The notes beneath the pieces were generated by a model. That model did not search any database, was not told the origin of the DNA, and saw nothing but the letters and a program-made list of their open reading frames with translations. A program made the position numbers and the translations under genes. A DNA stretch of 64,000 nucleotides from Mesostigma viride (taxonomy: Eukaryota; Streptophyta; Mesostigmatophyceae; Mesostigmatales; Mesostigmataceae): positions 2,501 through 66,500 of the forward strand of contig RPFO01001309.1 of the NCBI GenBank assembly GCA_009746045.1, in the 5' to 3' direction. Of this stretch, positions 1 through 13,600 are shown piece after piece (position 1 is the stretch's first letter; each line of letters starts with the position of its first letter).

Positions 1-882
1 ACCCTAAACCCTAAACCCTAAACCCTAAACCCTAAACCCTAAACCCTAAACCCTAAACCCTAAACCCTAAACCCTAAACCCTAAACCCTAAACCCTAAAC
101 CCTAAACCCTAAACCCTAAACCCTAAACCCTAAACCCTAAACCCTAAACCCTAAACCCTAAACCCTAAACCCTAAACCCTAAACCCTAAACCCTAAACCC
201 TAAACCCTAAACCCTAAACCCTAAACCCTAAACCCTAAACCCTAAACCCTAAACCCTAAACCCTAAACCCTAAACCCTAAACCCTAAACCCTAAACCCTA
301 AACCCTAAACCCTAAACCCTAAACCCTAAACCCTAAACCCTAAACCCTAAACCCTAAACCCTAAACCCTAAACCCTAAACCCTAAACCCTAAACCCTAAA
401 CCCTAAACCCTAAACCCTAAACCCTAAACCCTAAACCCTAAACCCTAAACCCTAAACCCTAAACCCTAAACCCTAAACCCTAAACCCTAAACCCTAAACC
501 CTAAACCCTAAACCCTAAACCCTAAACCCTAAACCCTAAACCCTAAACCCTAAACCCTAAACCCTAAACCCTAAACCCTAAACCCTAAACCCTAAACCCT
601 AAACCCTAAACCCTAAACCCTAAACCCTAAACCCTAAACCCTAAACCCTAAACCCTAAACCCTAAACCCTAAACCCTAAACCCTAAACCCTAAACCCTAA
701 ACCCTAAACCCTAAACCCTAAACCCTAAACCCTAAACCCTAAACCCTAAACCCTAAACCCTAAACCCTAAACCCTAAACCCTAAACCCTAAACCCTAAAC
801 CCTAAACCCTAAACCCTAAACCCTAAACCCTAAACCCTAAACCCTAAACCCTAAACCCTAAACCCTAAACCCTAAACCCTAA
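1..882. repeat. Telomere, (CCCTAAA)n
   Basis: About 126 uninterrupted copies of the 7-mer CCCTAAA run from the first base to 882, where the array breaks into CCCTAAGCGG. The C-rich strand reads 5' to 3' away from base 1, so this is a left chromosome end with TTTAGGG-type repeats. TTTAGGG is the Arabidopsis-type motif, found in land plants and many green algae; Chlamydomonas uses TTTTAGGG. No degenerate repeats were seen inside the array. Confidence 0.98.
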
Positions 883-924
883 GCGGCTACACTTGTCTCA
901 CAAAGCGGCTACACTTGTCTCGCA
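881..924. repeat. 22-bp direct duplication at the telomere junction
   Basis: Two tandem 22-bp units (881-902 and 903-924), each beginning AAGCGGCTACACTTGTCTC, differ at one base. The first unit starts inside the last telomeric repeat, so it forms the boundary between telomere and subtelomere. Confidence 0.8.
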
Positions 925-944
925 TTTTGTGTGACTTAGCAGGC

Positions 945-1278
945 CGTGGACATTTCGTGATAGACTCGGCATGGACATGTGCTACACTAGACGTGACGAG
1001 CTCACCCCCGGGCAGCCTCCTGGTTTGTCTGTAATATGGAGGCAGATGGTGCGAAGGATAGGGTTTAGGGTTGGCAAGTAGTGATGAAGGAGACCACCCC
1101 CAAGCCTGTGGGGGCTCCGCGGGTGACCAAGTATGGCATTCATAGCGATTCGGGCCGCGGTGCCCACACCCCTGTAACTAGGACCTAGATAGCTTATACC
1201 ATCCATTCCATCCCATTTTCCCCTCCCACTGAGGACTTATGCTCACGTGACGCAGTCACGTGTCTATTAATTAATTAA
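945..1278 (+). mobile_element. LINE-A, 5'-truncated 3' end (334 bp)
   Basis: This matches the last part of LINE-A as seen at 39530-40373 and, inverted, at 59003-59330: the C-terminal coding end, the short 3' UTR, the hairpin CACGTGAC-GCA-GTCACGTG at 1244-1262 and a TTAATTAATTAA tail. It is flanked by a 9-bp target duplication TTAGCAGGC (936-944 and 1279-1287), so it is a separate 5'-truncated retrotransposition event. The reading frame is only a remnant. It differs from the other copies by a short telomeric insert, listed separately. Confidence 0.92.
1060..1072. repeat. Interstitial telomeric insert inside the LINE fragment
   Basis: The other LINE-A copies read GGATAGATGGCAAG here. This copy reads GGATAG, then GGTTTAGGGTT, then GGCAAG. 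Two bases are replaced by about 1.5 telomeric repeats, in the orientation opposite to the terminal array. Confidence 0.85.
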
Positions 1279-1287
1279 TTAGCAGGC

Positions 1288-1677
1288 ATGGGAACGAGTT
1301 GTAGCTTGCATAGCTAAACGCAGTAGCCACTATCCAACGCACCATGCTTTAGCTGGCCCACTCCATGTAGTATAGCCCATGGTGAATTCTCATCTACCCT
1401 TGGTGGGCAGAGCTCACTAAGAATCAATGGCCATGTGTCTCCCTACTGTGCAGGACTACTAGAACTCATTCTGAAGCTGTTGGGAGCCTGCCACAAGCTA
1501 GTCAAGGAGTTCTGGACTCCTGATACACCACAGCACATGCCCACGCATGTACCCCATTAATCGCCATGGTGGCAAGCAAGTCCAAAAATAAGCGGATCCG
1601 GTAAAAGATGCGTGGCCAATTCGCATCCTGCAAAAATATCGCCTTCCATGAGGAAATTTCTAGTGGTGGCTCGCAGG
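1288..1677. other. Unique subtelomeric DNA and ACS 3' flank
   Basis: No reading frame or repeat is recognised here. The part adjoining 1678 must hold the 3' UTR of the minus-strand acetyl-CoA synthetase gene. I see no clear polyadenylation signal. Confidence 0.5.
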
Positions 1678-4600
1678 TTACTTCCCTGACAAATCAATCA
1701 GCTGCTGGACCACGGACGGATCTGCCAGCGTGCTTATGTCCCCTGTAGCAAAATCAACCCACCACAGAATGGAACCGGCCATGTCAGTGTTGATGAAAAC
1801 TACAAATTCTTGAGATCCTTTTGACCTTCATGCACAGGCGCGTGATGGGAACATGGCGAGAAAGCAACCGATAGGATCGATGGGCATGGCATGTACGCAT
1901 GGGGGCAAGTGGGCAGGGGACGATGGCAAAGGATAATTTTCGGAAGTCGACTTTCGGTTAGTGAGGTCGTTAAGTGCTAATGGCAATAATGAAAATCAAT
2001 GTTGTTTTATTCTTAGACCCATACTGGGCAGTTCCGGTATCAACATTTTCGTCACGTACCTAATTACCCCGCAGCGTTTAGGGTTTTCCTCCCATGCGTA
2101 CCTCTCTTCCACACCCCTAACTCCCCTCGCTCGTGCCCTGCCATGTTCGAAGCCCTCTGCACCTGCCATCCTTTCCCCTCCCTCCCAAGCCCCCCTCCCT
2201 CATCCCTCCTCCACCCACCCATATTCCCACCCACCACGATTGTCTGACCATAGCACGAGCCCAAATAGCAAAGAACATTTCCAATAATTACAACCAGAAA
2301 GACCCCTGCCACTGGCATGCCAGCATCCTCAGGGAAGCCACTGAGTTGTTGAAAGACATGGCCAAGGGCTAAAAGGCATGACCATTAGGGCCACAGTCCA
2401 CAGGTGCGTTCCTACTACTAGTGCGTTAACGGATCCTGATAGCATTTCCAAAAGTCATCGTTACTTACCGCTCTGATCATTGGGAGCCCTCCACCCGCCC
2501 CATCAAACTTGCAAAAAGATCTTTCGAGGCTATCCCCTCCCACCATATCCTCACAACCCTGGACATCTGATTGTACCAAAGGCCGCCCTCTGTACCAAGG
2601 GGGGTGCTGCCGCGCCCTTCGTGAGGAAAGCATGGAATCTGGCACCTAAAGCGATGTCCAGAAGAAGGATCGGGGAGCGTATGTGCCAACACAGGTACAC
2701 GAGAACGCAAGTGTAGGTAGCATCGCGCTCGAGGCAGGGCAAGGGCATGAATCCCCCGCGCCACGTACCCAATGTCTCCAGGTCCTGGTTTGCAATCTTC
2801 CGCAGGATGCGACGCATGATCTTGCCCGATCGCTGCACGAACAGACCAGGTGGTCAGCAGTGCACCCAAGTGGGGGGGAGAAACAAATGCCGTCCAGGCA
2901 GTGCCACAGTTAAGAGACGTGAGGCAAGGGATAGGAATGCAGGTGTGCTGCTGCTAGCTACAACACCAGCACATGATGATGCAAGGAAGCCATGCCATCA
3001 GTGGGCAGCACGCGGTGCAGGGTCCACCACCCGAGAAGCAACCACAAGCACTCCCACGCAACCGCACCACAAAAAAGACAGGACACATGGCGTTCTTATG
3101 TCTGCAACAGCAAGGGGACAGGGCCAGGTCTACCACCAGATTGTAGACGCGCCGGTGGCTCAAAAGATACCGCGGTGGCATGTTTCACGTGCGCAGCAGC
3201 CATACTGGCTCGGAGGCATGTCGGGCACCCTGCGGATGCTTCAGGGGCAAGTGGCCATGCGCCGAAGGCAGGTCATGTCAACGGCTAGTTTTATTGGCAC
3301 ACCCTCCACCAGACGCAGCACATCTGGGTATTTGCCATTAAGTTCAACACAACAAACAGAAAAGCATGCCACTGATTAGACTTGGAAATGAACAAGTGCA
3401 ACTTTTAATACACAAACCAGCCAGTTGCACCATGACGTTCCTAGCATGCCATTGGTGGCTTTGCATGCAGGCGCGCGTGCCCCAGCTGGCATGTGTCGAT
3501 TATCAGCGGCAACGCACTGTATGTGCATGTCTGTGTGTTTGCGTCTGTGTGTGTGCATGTGTCAGCCGTTGCTTGCACGGCATGCGTGCTGTACGCGCGC
3601 ACCGTCTTGGGCATGGCGGGCGCCCAGTGGATCACGTCTGGCATCGCGAACGCGCCGATGCCTGTGCGCACGGCCATCTTCAGCTGCTGGCGGATGTCCT
3701 CGCTCGCGGGGATGCTGCGCACATGCACAAGGGAGCATATGCACAGAGGGCGCACATGCACAAGGGCGCACATGCTCAACCATGCACAGAGAGCGCACAT
3801 GCACAAGGGCAAACATGCACAGAGGGCGCACATGCACAGAGGGCGAACATGCGCAGACATGCATAGAGGGCGCACATCCACAGACATGCATAGAGGGCAC
3901 ATACGGACACCCACAGCAGAGGGCAGGTGATGCCACGCACATATGCCGGCGGCCACGGCATGCAACCATCAAGGGATCGTAGACGCACACGCAGGCACGC
4001 CACCTATGCACCGCAGGGCCATACGAAACCGTGTGTCCTTTCCCTGTGGCTTAAATGGATCAGCAAGAGTCACTAGCCAAGGAATTTTGACATGACGCCT
4101 CGTGCATTGTACGAGACATCCATTTGTGAGGACGCACAGCAACCTGGGGGTGCCTCCCCTTGGATGCGCCTTTCTACCCCCATTGTGCAGCCCACGCCTC
4201 CACCCCTGTTGGCGTTGGTGCCGCAAGGGGAAGCTTGGAACCTGCCTCTTGCTGGATACTTTCAAGGGGCTACGGGTGTTCGTAGCCATGTGCCCGTACG
4301 GCGAGTTTGTCAAGGGGCAATCTCTGGATAATGAGAACGGGCCACGGGCCATTGTAGAGACATGCGCCCCAGGGAAGGAGACATAGTCTTGCCGCCACAG
4401 TCACCGCTGCCCTGTTGCTAGGCACCCTCGGAACGAGCTTGTTGCGATGGCGTACAAGCCACACTGCTACTAGCAGTGGTGGCTGTCTGGGACTGCCCAA
4501 TATACTACGATTTTGTGCAGCGAAAATTTTGCGCTTCCGCAAACTGTTGCCACGTGCGAGTAGCGTGCCGCGGTGACCGCGATTGGGGGGTCGACTGTAG

Positions 4601-7600
4601 GGGTTCCCAGCACTTCTGCTAAGGAAATTTTTGTCATTCGTCAAACGGTTGACTATTTGCCACGGCACTTCGTCAAATGGTTGACTATTTGCCTCGGCAA
4701 TTCGTCAAACCTGGGGGGGGGGGGGGGGGGAGCTATATTTCTTTATCATTAACTTAAGGTGGCTCACACACGCATGTAATGCATGTGGATAAAACACAAT
4801 ATCACATGGCGGTTGTTGACAACTGCGTAAATTAAAGAATAATAAATAGTATCGTTCACAGCTAGGCCAGAGTCAAGTGTGCATAGCACCAGGCCATTAA
4901 ACAACCATCACAATCTCCAGATCCATGGTCGGTTGGGCTCATTCGTACTTTCCGTTTTCCCACCACTGCTCGCGGTCGGGCCGCTCCTTGCTATACTGCT
5001 TGTTGTCCTCCTGTCTCTGCCTTTTCGTCTTGGGAGCTGCTTTCTCTTGCCTATCTTCTTCCTTGGCTCAGAGCTGCCGCCATCATCGGCCTTGCTCCTT
5101 GCTGTCTTGGCCCCCTGCTCGCCAGATTCCTCCTCGCTAGATTCCTCGCCAGAATTCGAGGCGCTGTCAGATGATGTTGGCTGGCCACCATCGTCCTCTT
5201 CCTGCGCATTAGACCCATCCTCTTCCTCAAGCTGTACTCTCTTGCGTTTGTCGCGGCCCTGCCTGCCCTCCTATTCATCTAAACTGCGGCCTAGGTCGAC
5301 AATATTTTCCGTTGCTACCGGAACAGGTTCTCCAGCTTGCTTCTTAAACAGAGCATCTCAGGTGCTAGTCTTGAAACCTGCCAAACCGTTTTTCTTTGAA
5401 TTTATCTCGCTCATGCAACACTACCTGAACAAAGGTGGCCAGAAATCGCCGAATCTAGCGACCATTCTGCACAACTTTGGTGTGCCGCAACGCGCCATTT
5501 TGCGGCCACCGACTGGGCCAAGGTAGTGCCAGCAATGCCAAGTAAAGCTGAGTTATCGTTTTCTTGTCATGTATGACGTTTATGTATACGTTCTAGCTTG
5601 TGTAGCACATTCTTTCTTCATTATTCATGCTCTTTCTTGACCATGGCCTAGTCCCTTCCAAAAACACCATTCTAAGATGCTTCTCTAAGTCAGTTGACCT
5701 GCCATAGTGTGATGGTGATAAGTTTTAGACGCTGCTGGGTTTGAATACCTCCATATATGGTTGTTATACATTTCCCACACACATATTGCATGAGTGTGAG
5801 GCAGTTGGCTGGTCTCTGTGTCATCATCAAGCATGAAACTGGTGAGTAAAAGCTTCCCATTGTCAGCATGTGCCACCAGGTGTGCTGGCCATCACCTGGC
5901 AAGCTATAGCAGCTTAGGCCTAGTTTATCCTTGCTAGGGCAAGCTGAAATAGGCTCAACATCACTAGTTTGTTGGTGGCCGCCTCCTAGAATACATGCCT
6001 TGCGTAGGGTATCTGAACCACGTTACCTACATGCATGGACAAGGTGGCGCCTGCACACACGTGCCATGTAAGGGCAGTGTGATGATGCATTTATGTTTCC
6101 CTATGATTGTGGAAGGGAAATGCATTGTATGGCATGGTTGGTGGCCATATTACCGTAGTGGTCAAAATCACTTTGCGACAAACCTCTTTGCGAATCGACC
6201 TCGCAAACTACTTTTCATGGGCTTCATTTTGGGTCGCAAAGTTCAAAACTTACCGCGTCGCGCCTGCGCCGTGCCGCACGCAGACAGGTAGAACGAACGC
6301 GTGGCGCCAAAACTTTCGCGCCTTTTGTCACTTTGTCATGCGAAAGCCAAAGGCTTGTGCAGCCATGCACGTTGTCTTGGCACGATGGCAGAAGAGCGGG
6401 GAGGCCGGCAGGCCAGCGCCCAGCAGGCAGTCAAGCCTGCTGGCCTATAAATTTACAACATCGAGTACCTGCCACTGACCATAAACAAGTCGATGGGCTC
6501 GCAAACCTAAAACTTTGCCTTCATTTTGGGTCGCAAACTATAAATTTCACCCTGTTTTGGGGTCGCAAAGTAGGTTTGTCGCAAAGTGATTTTGACCACT
6601 ACGGTAGCCAGTAGAATACCCACCCCTACACCCCCTTGGTTGCTTTTTACCAACGGTACCCCTATAGGATGTACTGGGTGTACCTGCTGGTATACCCGAC
6701 CAAATGATGACCCCAAATCCTCAAACTGTTCAGAAACTAATTGTTTATCTTTCTTGAAGTGGTAGGTGTCTAGGTCTTATTACTTAATTCAAAATGCACA
6801 ATCTACCAAGAATGAAAAACTTGCGCCTTGACCCCCCTGACTTTGACGGTAGTTTTCTATGGCCTACCCTGCAGATATGTGAGGTTGTGATATGTCACGC
6901 CACAGGGCAACTCATGGACATGCTTGCCCTCCAAGGATAGCAATTGGATATGGGTAGGTTGGATGGCAATTGGTTTGCAAAATTATGAAGTTACAGCCGA
7001 TTTATCGGCAGGATCTCGGCCCATTTAGGGGTTAAGGCACCCTGCCACCTGGTGCACAAGCGGCGCAATGCCTTTCGCTGCCCGCTTGGCTACAGGGGGT
7101 GAAGATGGTGGCGGGTTGCGCTCGGGGTTGACATCCATCTGAACATCCGTTCTTGCCCAAGACGAGAAAGACTTTCACACACCGCGAAACGTTGAAACAC
7201 CAGGAAATGGTTGCAAAATGAGAGAACCACGCAATTGTAAAATACAACAAACAGATACTCTATTGGCATTTGCGACCCAGCTGTAATGCAAACCGATTGG
7301 AGAAAACCGCTGGGGAAGCATAATGGCTGTCTCTTTGATGATGCGCGAGATAATGTTTTAAACAATGCCCACATAATTCCTGCAACTAGTGGGCCTTGCA
7401 CCAACGTTTTTTCTTGCGAACATTGTGGCAAAACCATATATACATATGACTAGCCGGGCAAACGAGCGTGTGCCATTGATTAAGGCTTCCCCTAATTGGA
7501 TGATCATCTAACTAGCAAATACATACATACAATTATGTTCTTTAGCGTTCTTCTTCTTTTCGCGGTTTTCCTCATATTGCTGGTTTTCCTCATATAGCTA

Positions 7601-10600
7601 TTCTCAACTCCGTTCATCAATGTCAATGAATTTATAGAACCAAACGATAGTTCAACTTCAACTTGCAACCATGCTCAAGATGCCATCAAGGTCGTTGCTC
7701 ATGATGTTAGGGCCGCTCAACCGGGCAAGGGCACTTTTCGACAATCAGGTCTAGATGCAGCTCTTGAAGACTGGAAACACGTTCATTGTCGTTTCGGAAC
7801 AAGAATACATCTATTAATATACGACCAAACGATAGTTCAAACTTGAAGTGGCAATCATGCTCAAAAAGCCATCAACGTTGCAACAATGTCGTTTACAATT
7901 ATGTAAAGGCTCAACCCGTCAAAGGAGCCTTCGAAATTGCGCTCTTTAACTCTTGGGATATAACATTATGGCTTCCTTTATTGCACTGGTCACGCCTTTA
8001 CAATCCCACTCAACCACCATCATCCTTTCGGATAGGTCCGTTCATTGAGATACCTAACCGGAAACGGCCAAGTGTCTTAGCATAACACCATGGTATTAGA
8101 ATGGTGGCTACATCCTCAATTCCTAACTGAGCCAGGGCGCTCATCGCCTCCCTTTTAACCTGAGAGTAAACTTGGCTTTGCTCGCTTCACCGGAGATCTG
8201 CCACAGGGCAGGGGGGTGGTTACTCTGTACCGTGAATTGATACCATTTTACCTAACGAAGAGAAAGACGGCGCACTTTTATGGCTGAGAGACCACCCCGC
8301 AAAGCTGATCCCATTTTCCAAAGACCCCGTCGCGCTGCGTACTTTATGGCTGAGAAGCAAGACTCGAAGCTTCGGAATGGCTGTGGTCGCTGGCAAACGT
8401 AACCCGCACACTGTTTTGGAATGGCTGTGGTTGTTGGCGAGACGTATACCGCGGACTGTTCGGGAATGGCTGTGCTTGCTGGCGAGACCTAAACCGCTCG
8501 GGAGTGGGGAGCGACATACAAGGCCCACGCTCGACAAAGCACAGTCGACAATCTGTTGATCTGTGCCCTGTATGCAGACAGTTGGAAGAGGCTCATGCTC
8601 CTGTGGCAGCTCAGAAATGTGGGGGCAGTCCGGGATTGGGTCGGGCACGACTTTGGGACTTGGGCTCCAAGTACTGGAAAAAGGGACCATCAGATGCTAG
8701 GTTTGAAACTGACCACGATTTACAAAGTCGTCGATAGTCTAGTGTAGAAAGTTATGCGGTACGGCATTCACTCCAACGGACAATGTTCACTCAAGTTGCT
8801 TGGCCGGACTTGGGCTCCAAGAACTAGAAAAAGGGACCAATAGATGCTAGGTTTGAAACTGACCACGATTTACAAAGTCGTCGATAGTCTAGTGTAGAAA
8901 GTTATGCGGTACGGCATTCACTCCAACGGACAATGTTCACTCAAGTTGCATGGCCGGACTTGGGCTCCAAGAACTAGAAAAAGGGACCAATATATGCTAG
9001 GTTTGAAACTGACCACGATTTACAAAGTCGTCGATAGTCTAGTGTAGAAAGTTATGCGGTACGGCATTCACTCCAACGGACAATGTTCACTCAAGTTGCT
9101 TGGCCGGACTGGAAAGTTTGCTCGCGTTTCGTGGGACCTTAACGTGCACACATTCCATAGGCGGTTATCGTAGACTAGATAACATGCCCGGCCGGAGACT
9201 GGCCACAACCGCCGGAGAGGCACAGAATCGGTTAGCAGCGGGGGCTCGTGAGCAAGGCCCCTGTACTTGTCACAAACGCTCCGGTTGAAGATAAAACATG
9301 AGAAACATATCCCAGGGACCGTCGCCATCCATCGCAAGCTGCCAGGTGACATGGTCGAGCGAAACCACGTGCGATGGAAGTAGGCTAAACGGCGATGGAA
9401 GTAGGCTAAAGGTGCGATGGGAGAAGGCTCAACGTGCGATGGGAGAAGGCTAAACGTGTGATGGGAGAAGGCTAATGGAAGTAGGCTAATGAAAGTAGTA
9501 CTACCGCTGTCTACATAGGTGGAAGGTCTGCGTAATGTACATCAAGGCAAGTGCTTAACCGCCTGCAGAGCTCCAAAGATGCCCAAACCATTGCCCAGTG
9601 ACCAAAGGTCTGCTTGAAACGATGCGCAGCGGGGCACGCACCCTTCCATGAGCGACACAAAGGCGTAGATGCCTTGCCCCTTGACAGGGTGCTCGTAGCC
9701 CACCACCGCCGCCTGCACGTAGTGCGCCGCCACCACACACACAGCAGGCACAGGATGAAATAGGCCAGTGAGATAGCAGGACTAGAACAATTGTAAAAGA
9801 CAGCCGCACGACAGGCAAATCACCGGAGACACGGCTGCATGGCGGGGGATAGCGGATGGCTAACGCCAGCGCCATGTGCCAACCGCAGCAATGTGGGCAA
9901 GCGCAAACCCTCAATGCCCTATGCTAAGACCCGCACCCCTCAAAGCCCAGGGAGCAACCACCTTGGCCTCTCTCACCCACACAAAGCAGGTGGGACATGT
10001 CTGCCATGGGCTCACACCACATGGCTTGGACGCTGACAGCAGTGCTCCCCCCCCCCCCCGGAATGGTGATCCGGGACCTGATGTGGTCATAAAGGGTGAC
10101 ATCCGATGGCTCACCCCTGTCCTTGATGGCAGAAGACCGGGTCACGATACTGGGGTCACTTTACTGTCTACACCCGCTCCGCTAGCCAACACCTGGTCCA
10201 CCGCCAGGTACGCATCCAAGGACGCATCGCATGAGCGGTGAGGGATGTGTGCGCATGAGCGGTGAGGGCGCGCAGGAAGCCACGCGGCCACGCAACCAAA
10301 AGGATGGGGGAAGCACGCGGCTGCCCCGTGACAAGGCCAGGCATGAAACTGGAACGTGGGGCGGGCACGCACACAGAAAGGATGGGCCGCGCCTGGCTTC
10401 GCTGCAGACACCCCATCCAGCAGCAAGGTGGACTGCTCCGGGCCCATCCTACATGATGGCCTGTTTCCAAGCTCTTGTGTATTTGGCCGTGCGTGAGCTC
10501 ATCGCCCGGCTCTGTGGGACCCACCTCGGCGCAGCTTTGGGTACATTGCCCGGCACAGGTGTGTGGGACCCACCTCGGCACAGGTTTCATCTGCCACCAG

Positions 10601-13600
10601 TGCGCTCTCCACCTCCGCAGTGCCGATGCGATGGCCGCTGGCATACGCAAGCAACAGACCATAGAGATGCAGGTGGGTTGGCGTGGGTGAACAAGCGCAC
10701 AAGTGTTTGTAACGATGCTACGCGGTGGCCGCTGCCCGCACGTGGCGCGCACAGACAACAACGGTGGCAAACAAGGTTGCAAGGGCAGGGAAGGTCTCCA
10801 TGACCCAGGGCATGCCACGGACACGAGGGACAAGGGTAAGAAAGGCGCAAAGTCGACGCGCTCAGCAGACCGTGACGGAGGCCAGCCAGGCCGTGAACCC
10901 GCCAACGAGGGCATCGCACACCCACTCTGCCCGTTGCCATCAAAGGCTGTCCATATCGCACTCCCTGATGGCACATCTGCTTCCACTGGAGATGTCACCC
11001 AAGCAGTGTGCGCATCGCTCGCCCCAGCCCCATGTGCCTCGCGAACAGCCCCACGTGACGGCCCGTACGGCTCCGCATGCGTGCATCTTGTCCGCACAGG
11101 CACTGCGCGCCAAGAGCATGAGCACGAGCAACTGGCAGTTGATGACGCCATCGACGCACGTACCTGACGTTGATGACATCATCGACGCGTCCAGTGACCC
11201 AGTAGTAGCCGTCCTTGTCCCGCCGGGCGCCGTCCCCTGTGAAGTAGAAGCCTTTGTATGGCTCAAAGTACGTGGCCTCAAACCGGCGGTGGTCTCCCGC
11301 CACGGTGCGCATGGCAGAGGGCCACGCGCGCTTGATGGCAAGGTAACCCTCGCACTCGCCCTGCGCCAGGGGTACGCGGGCAGGGAATGACGCAATGCGC
11401 ACGGTGTGCACGCGTGGCAGGTCCATGCAGAACGTGAGGTGGGCGGTGGGTAGCAGCGAGGAGGGGTGGGCGGTGGGTAGCAGCGAGGAGGGGTGGGCGG
11501 TGGGTAGCAGCGAGGAGGGGTGGGCGGTGGGTAGCAGCGAGGAGGGGTGGGCGGTGGGTAGCAGCGAGGAGGGGTGGGCGGTGGGTAGCAGCGAGGAGGG
11601 GTGGGCGGTGGGTAGCAGCGAGGAGGGGTGGGCGGTGGGTAGCAGCGAGGAGGGGTGGGCGGTGGGTAGCAGCGAGGAGGGGTGGGCGGTGGGTAGCAGC
11701 GAGGAGGGGTGGGCGGTGGGTAGCAGCGAGGAGGGGTGGGCGGTGGGTAGCAGCGAGGAGGGGTGGGCGGTGGGTAGCAGCAAGGAGGGGTGGGCGGTGG
11801 GTAGCAGCGAGGAGGGGTGGACGGTGGGTAGCAGTAAAGAGGGGTGGGCGGTGGGTAGCAGCGAGGAGGGGTGGGCGGTGGGTAGCAGCGAGGAGGGGTG
11901 GGCGGTGGGTAGCAGCGAGGAGGGGTGGGCGGTGGGTAGCAGCCAGGAGGGGTGGGCGGTGGGTAGCAGCGAGGAGCGGTGGGCGGTGGGTAGCGGTGAG
12001 TAGGGGTGGGCGGTGGGTAGCAGCGAGGAGGGGTGGGTGGTGGGTAGCAGCGAGGAGGGGTGGGCGGTGGGCAACGGTGAGGAGGGCGACAAGGACGCGT
12101 GGCAGCTGGTGCATGAACTACCGGAAGCAACAGAATGCAGCAGGCAGCACAGGCATCGACAATGCACGAGCAGCTGGGCCTTTTGTGCCACACGGCAACA
12201 GCACATGGACCAGATAGCGAGCGTACCATGTTTGACAACGCTTGTATGCCCACAACAGCAAGCATGAGATGACAGATGCCAGTTGTGAGCGCAGAATGAT
12301 GCGCGAGGCGAGGCAGCAAAGGTCGCAGGAGGGTTCCAGGGCCAATGCAAGCAGCTCTGCAGCCCCAGGGCCACTTTGTGGAAACTGCCAGGGACACCAA
12401 GTCAGGGGGCCACAGCCCAGAGGCAATGCCATGAGATTGTAAACCTCGTGACCACTCCGAAGTGTAGGCAAGTGGAATGTAGGCAAGAGTGCAGGTGCCC
12501 ACACGATTGGGCACAGCCCCGTTCACATTCTCTCCCTGCCTCCTCCAGGCACACGCGTCACCGCCACATATCTCTCGTGTCATACCGCACGTGCGACAGG
12601 CACATGCCCATATGTGAGACAGGCACATGCCCACGGCGCGCAGGCCACCGACGGCGTGACATAAGGCGAGCGGCGAGGCAGAATAACAAGGCATCGCTCA
12701 CCGGCTGCTCCTCGCCCTTGTCGTTCAAGATCGCTACCTCCACGCCAAAGAACGGGAAGCACGCGGAGCCTGGCTTGAGGGGGGTGGCTCCCGGCAGGGG
12801 CGTCAACTGCCACGTGACGACCAGGTGTGATACAGTTGCGGCAGGGGAGTTGCAAATGAGCCAAAAATGTGCAGCTAGTATAGGATAACAGAATAGAAGG
12901 TTGGCCAGAAAGAATGGCATTTGGTGGCCGGAAAGGTGCAGCTTGTGCTGCTCAGGCATCTTCTGTCACTGTCCCAGTGCACGCCTCCTTGATATACCGT
13001 AATGCACATCGTACTCATGCACTCATGGCATCCACATGGATCCCGCCGCTGTTCTTCATAGTTCTGTCCGCCACCAGGTGTCCCCACCACCCCACGCACT
13101 CGCGCCGACCAACACAGCGCCCCCGCTAGCGCACGCACCAGGATGGATCCCGTCTCGGTCTGCCACCAGGTGTCCACGATCGGGCAGCGGTCGTGGCCAA
13201 TGTGGTGGTGGTACCACCTGCGCGCATGGAGGGGGCGGGGCAGGTCGCATCAAAGGGGCCTGTGTCAGACTGCCACAGCAGCTACAGCCGCGTGGGCTGG
13301 CCCTGCCTGCTCACCTTTCATGCATCCATGCATGGCTCACCATAGCCATGGACATCAGACGTAGCATAACATAGGTCACAAGGGCAATGCCATAGAGGAG
13401 CGTCTATGCCAACTAGAACCGCATCGGCCCACTTTGGCCTCAACGATGCAGCAACCGATGCTGTTGCTGTCTCGTGCACAACCCACCTGGTGAATACCAG
13501 CCCAAGTTACAATATGGTTCATTCCACTGGTGGCTCAAGTTGGTGCCAACCAACTGAGGGCTTGTAAAAGCTCTTACAGCGTGCATCTGAGAATACAATA

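Noticed and set aside
2477-2869. Long minus-strand frame covering the ACS C-terminal region
   Set aside because: Only 2832-2769 is an ACS exon, and in another frame. The conserved final residues (STLADPSVV) were found at 1742-1678, so these frames are intronic.
3366-3982. Several overlapping frames with Met-His and Cys repeats
   Set aside because: Result of the degenerate repeat beside the intron 14 acceptor; only 3714-3603 is coding (ACS exon 15).
4879-5526. 215-codon plus-strand frame with hydrophobic stretches
   Set aside because: It is antisense to a low-complexity acidic Ser/Glu-rich stretch with stops on the minus strand; it lies inside ACS intron 14 and has no recognisable domain.
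10231-11390. Several 150-220-codon plus-strand frames
   Set aside because: Antisense shadows of GC-rich ACS exons 12-13 and their introns.
11395-12003. Long plus-strand frame of repeated WAVGSSEEG, and matching minus-strand Pro/Leu-rich frames
   Set aside because: Produced by the 27-bp intronic minisatellite; unit length is a multiple of three, and the flanks are ACS exons on the opposite strand.
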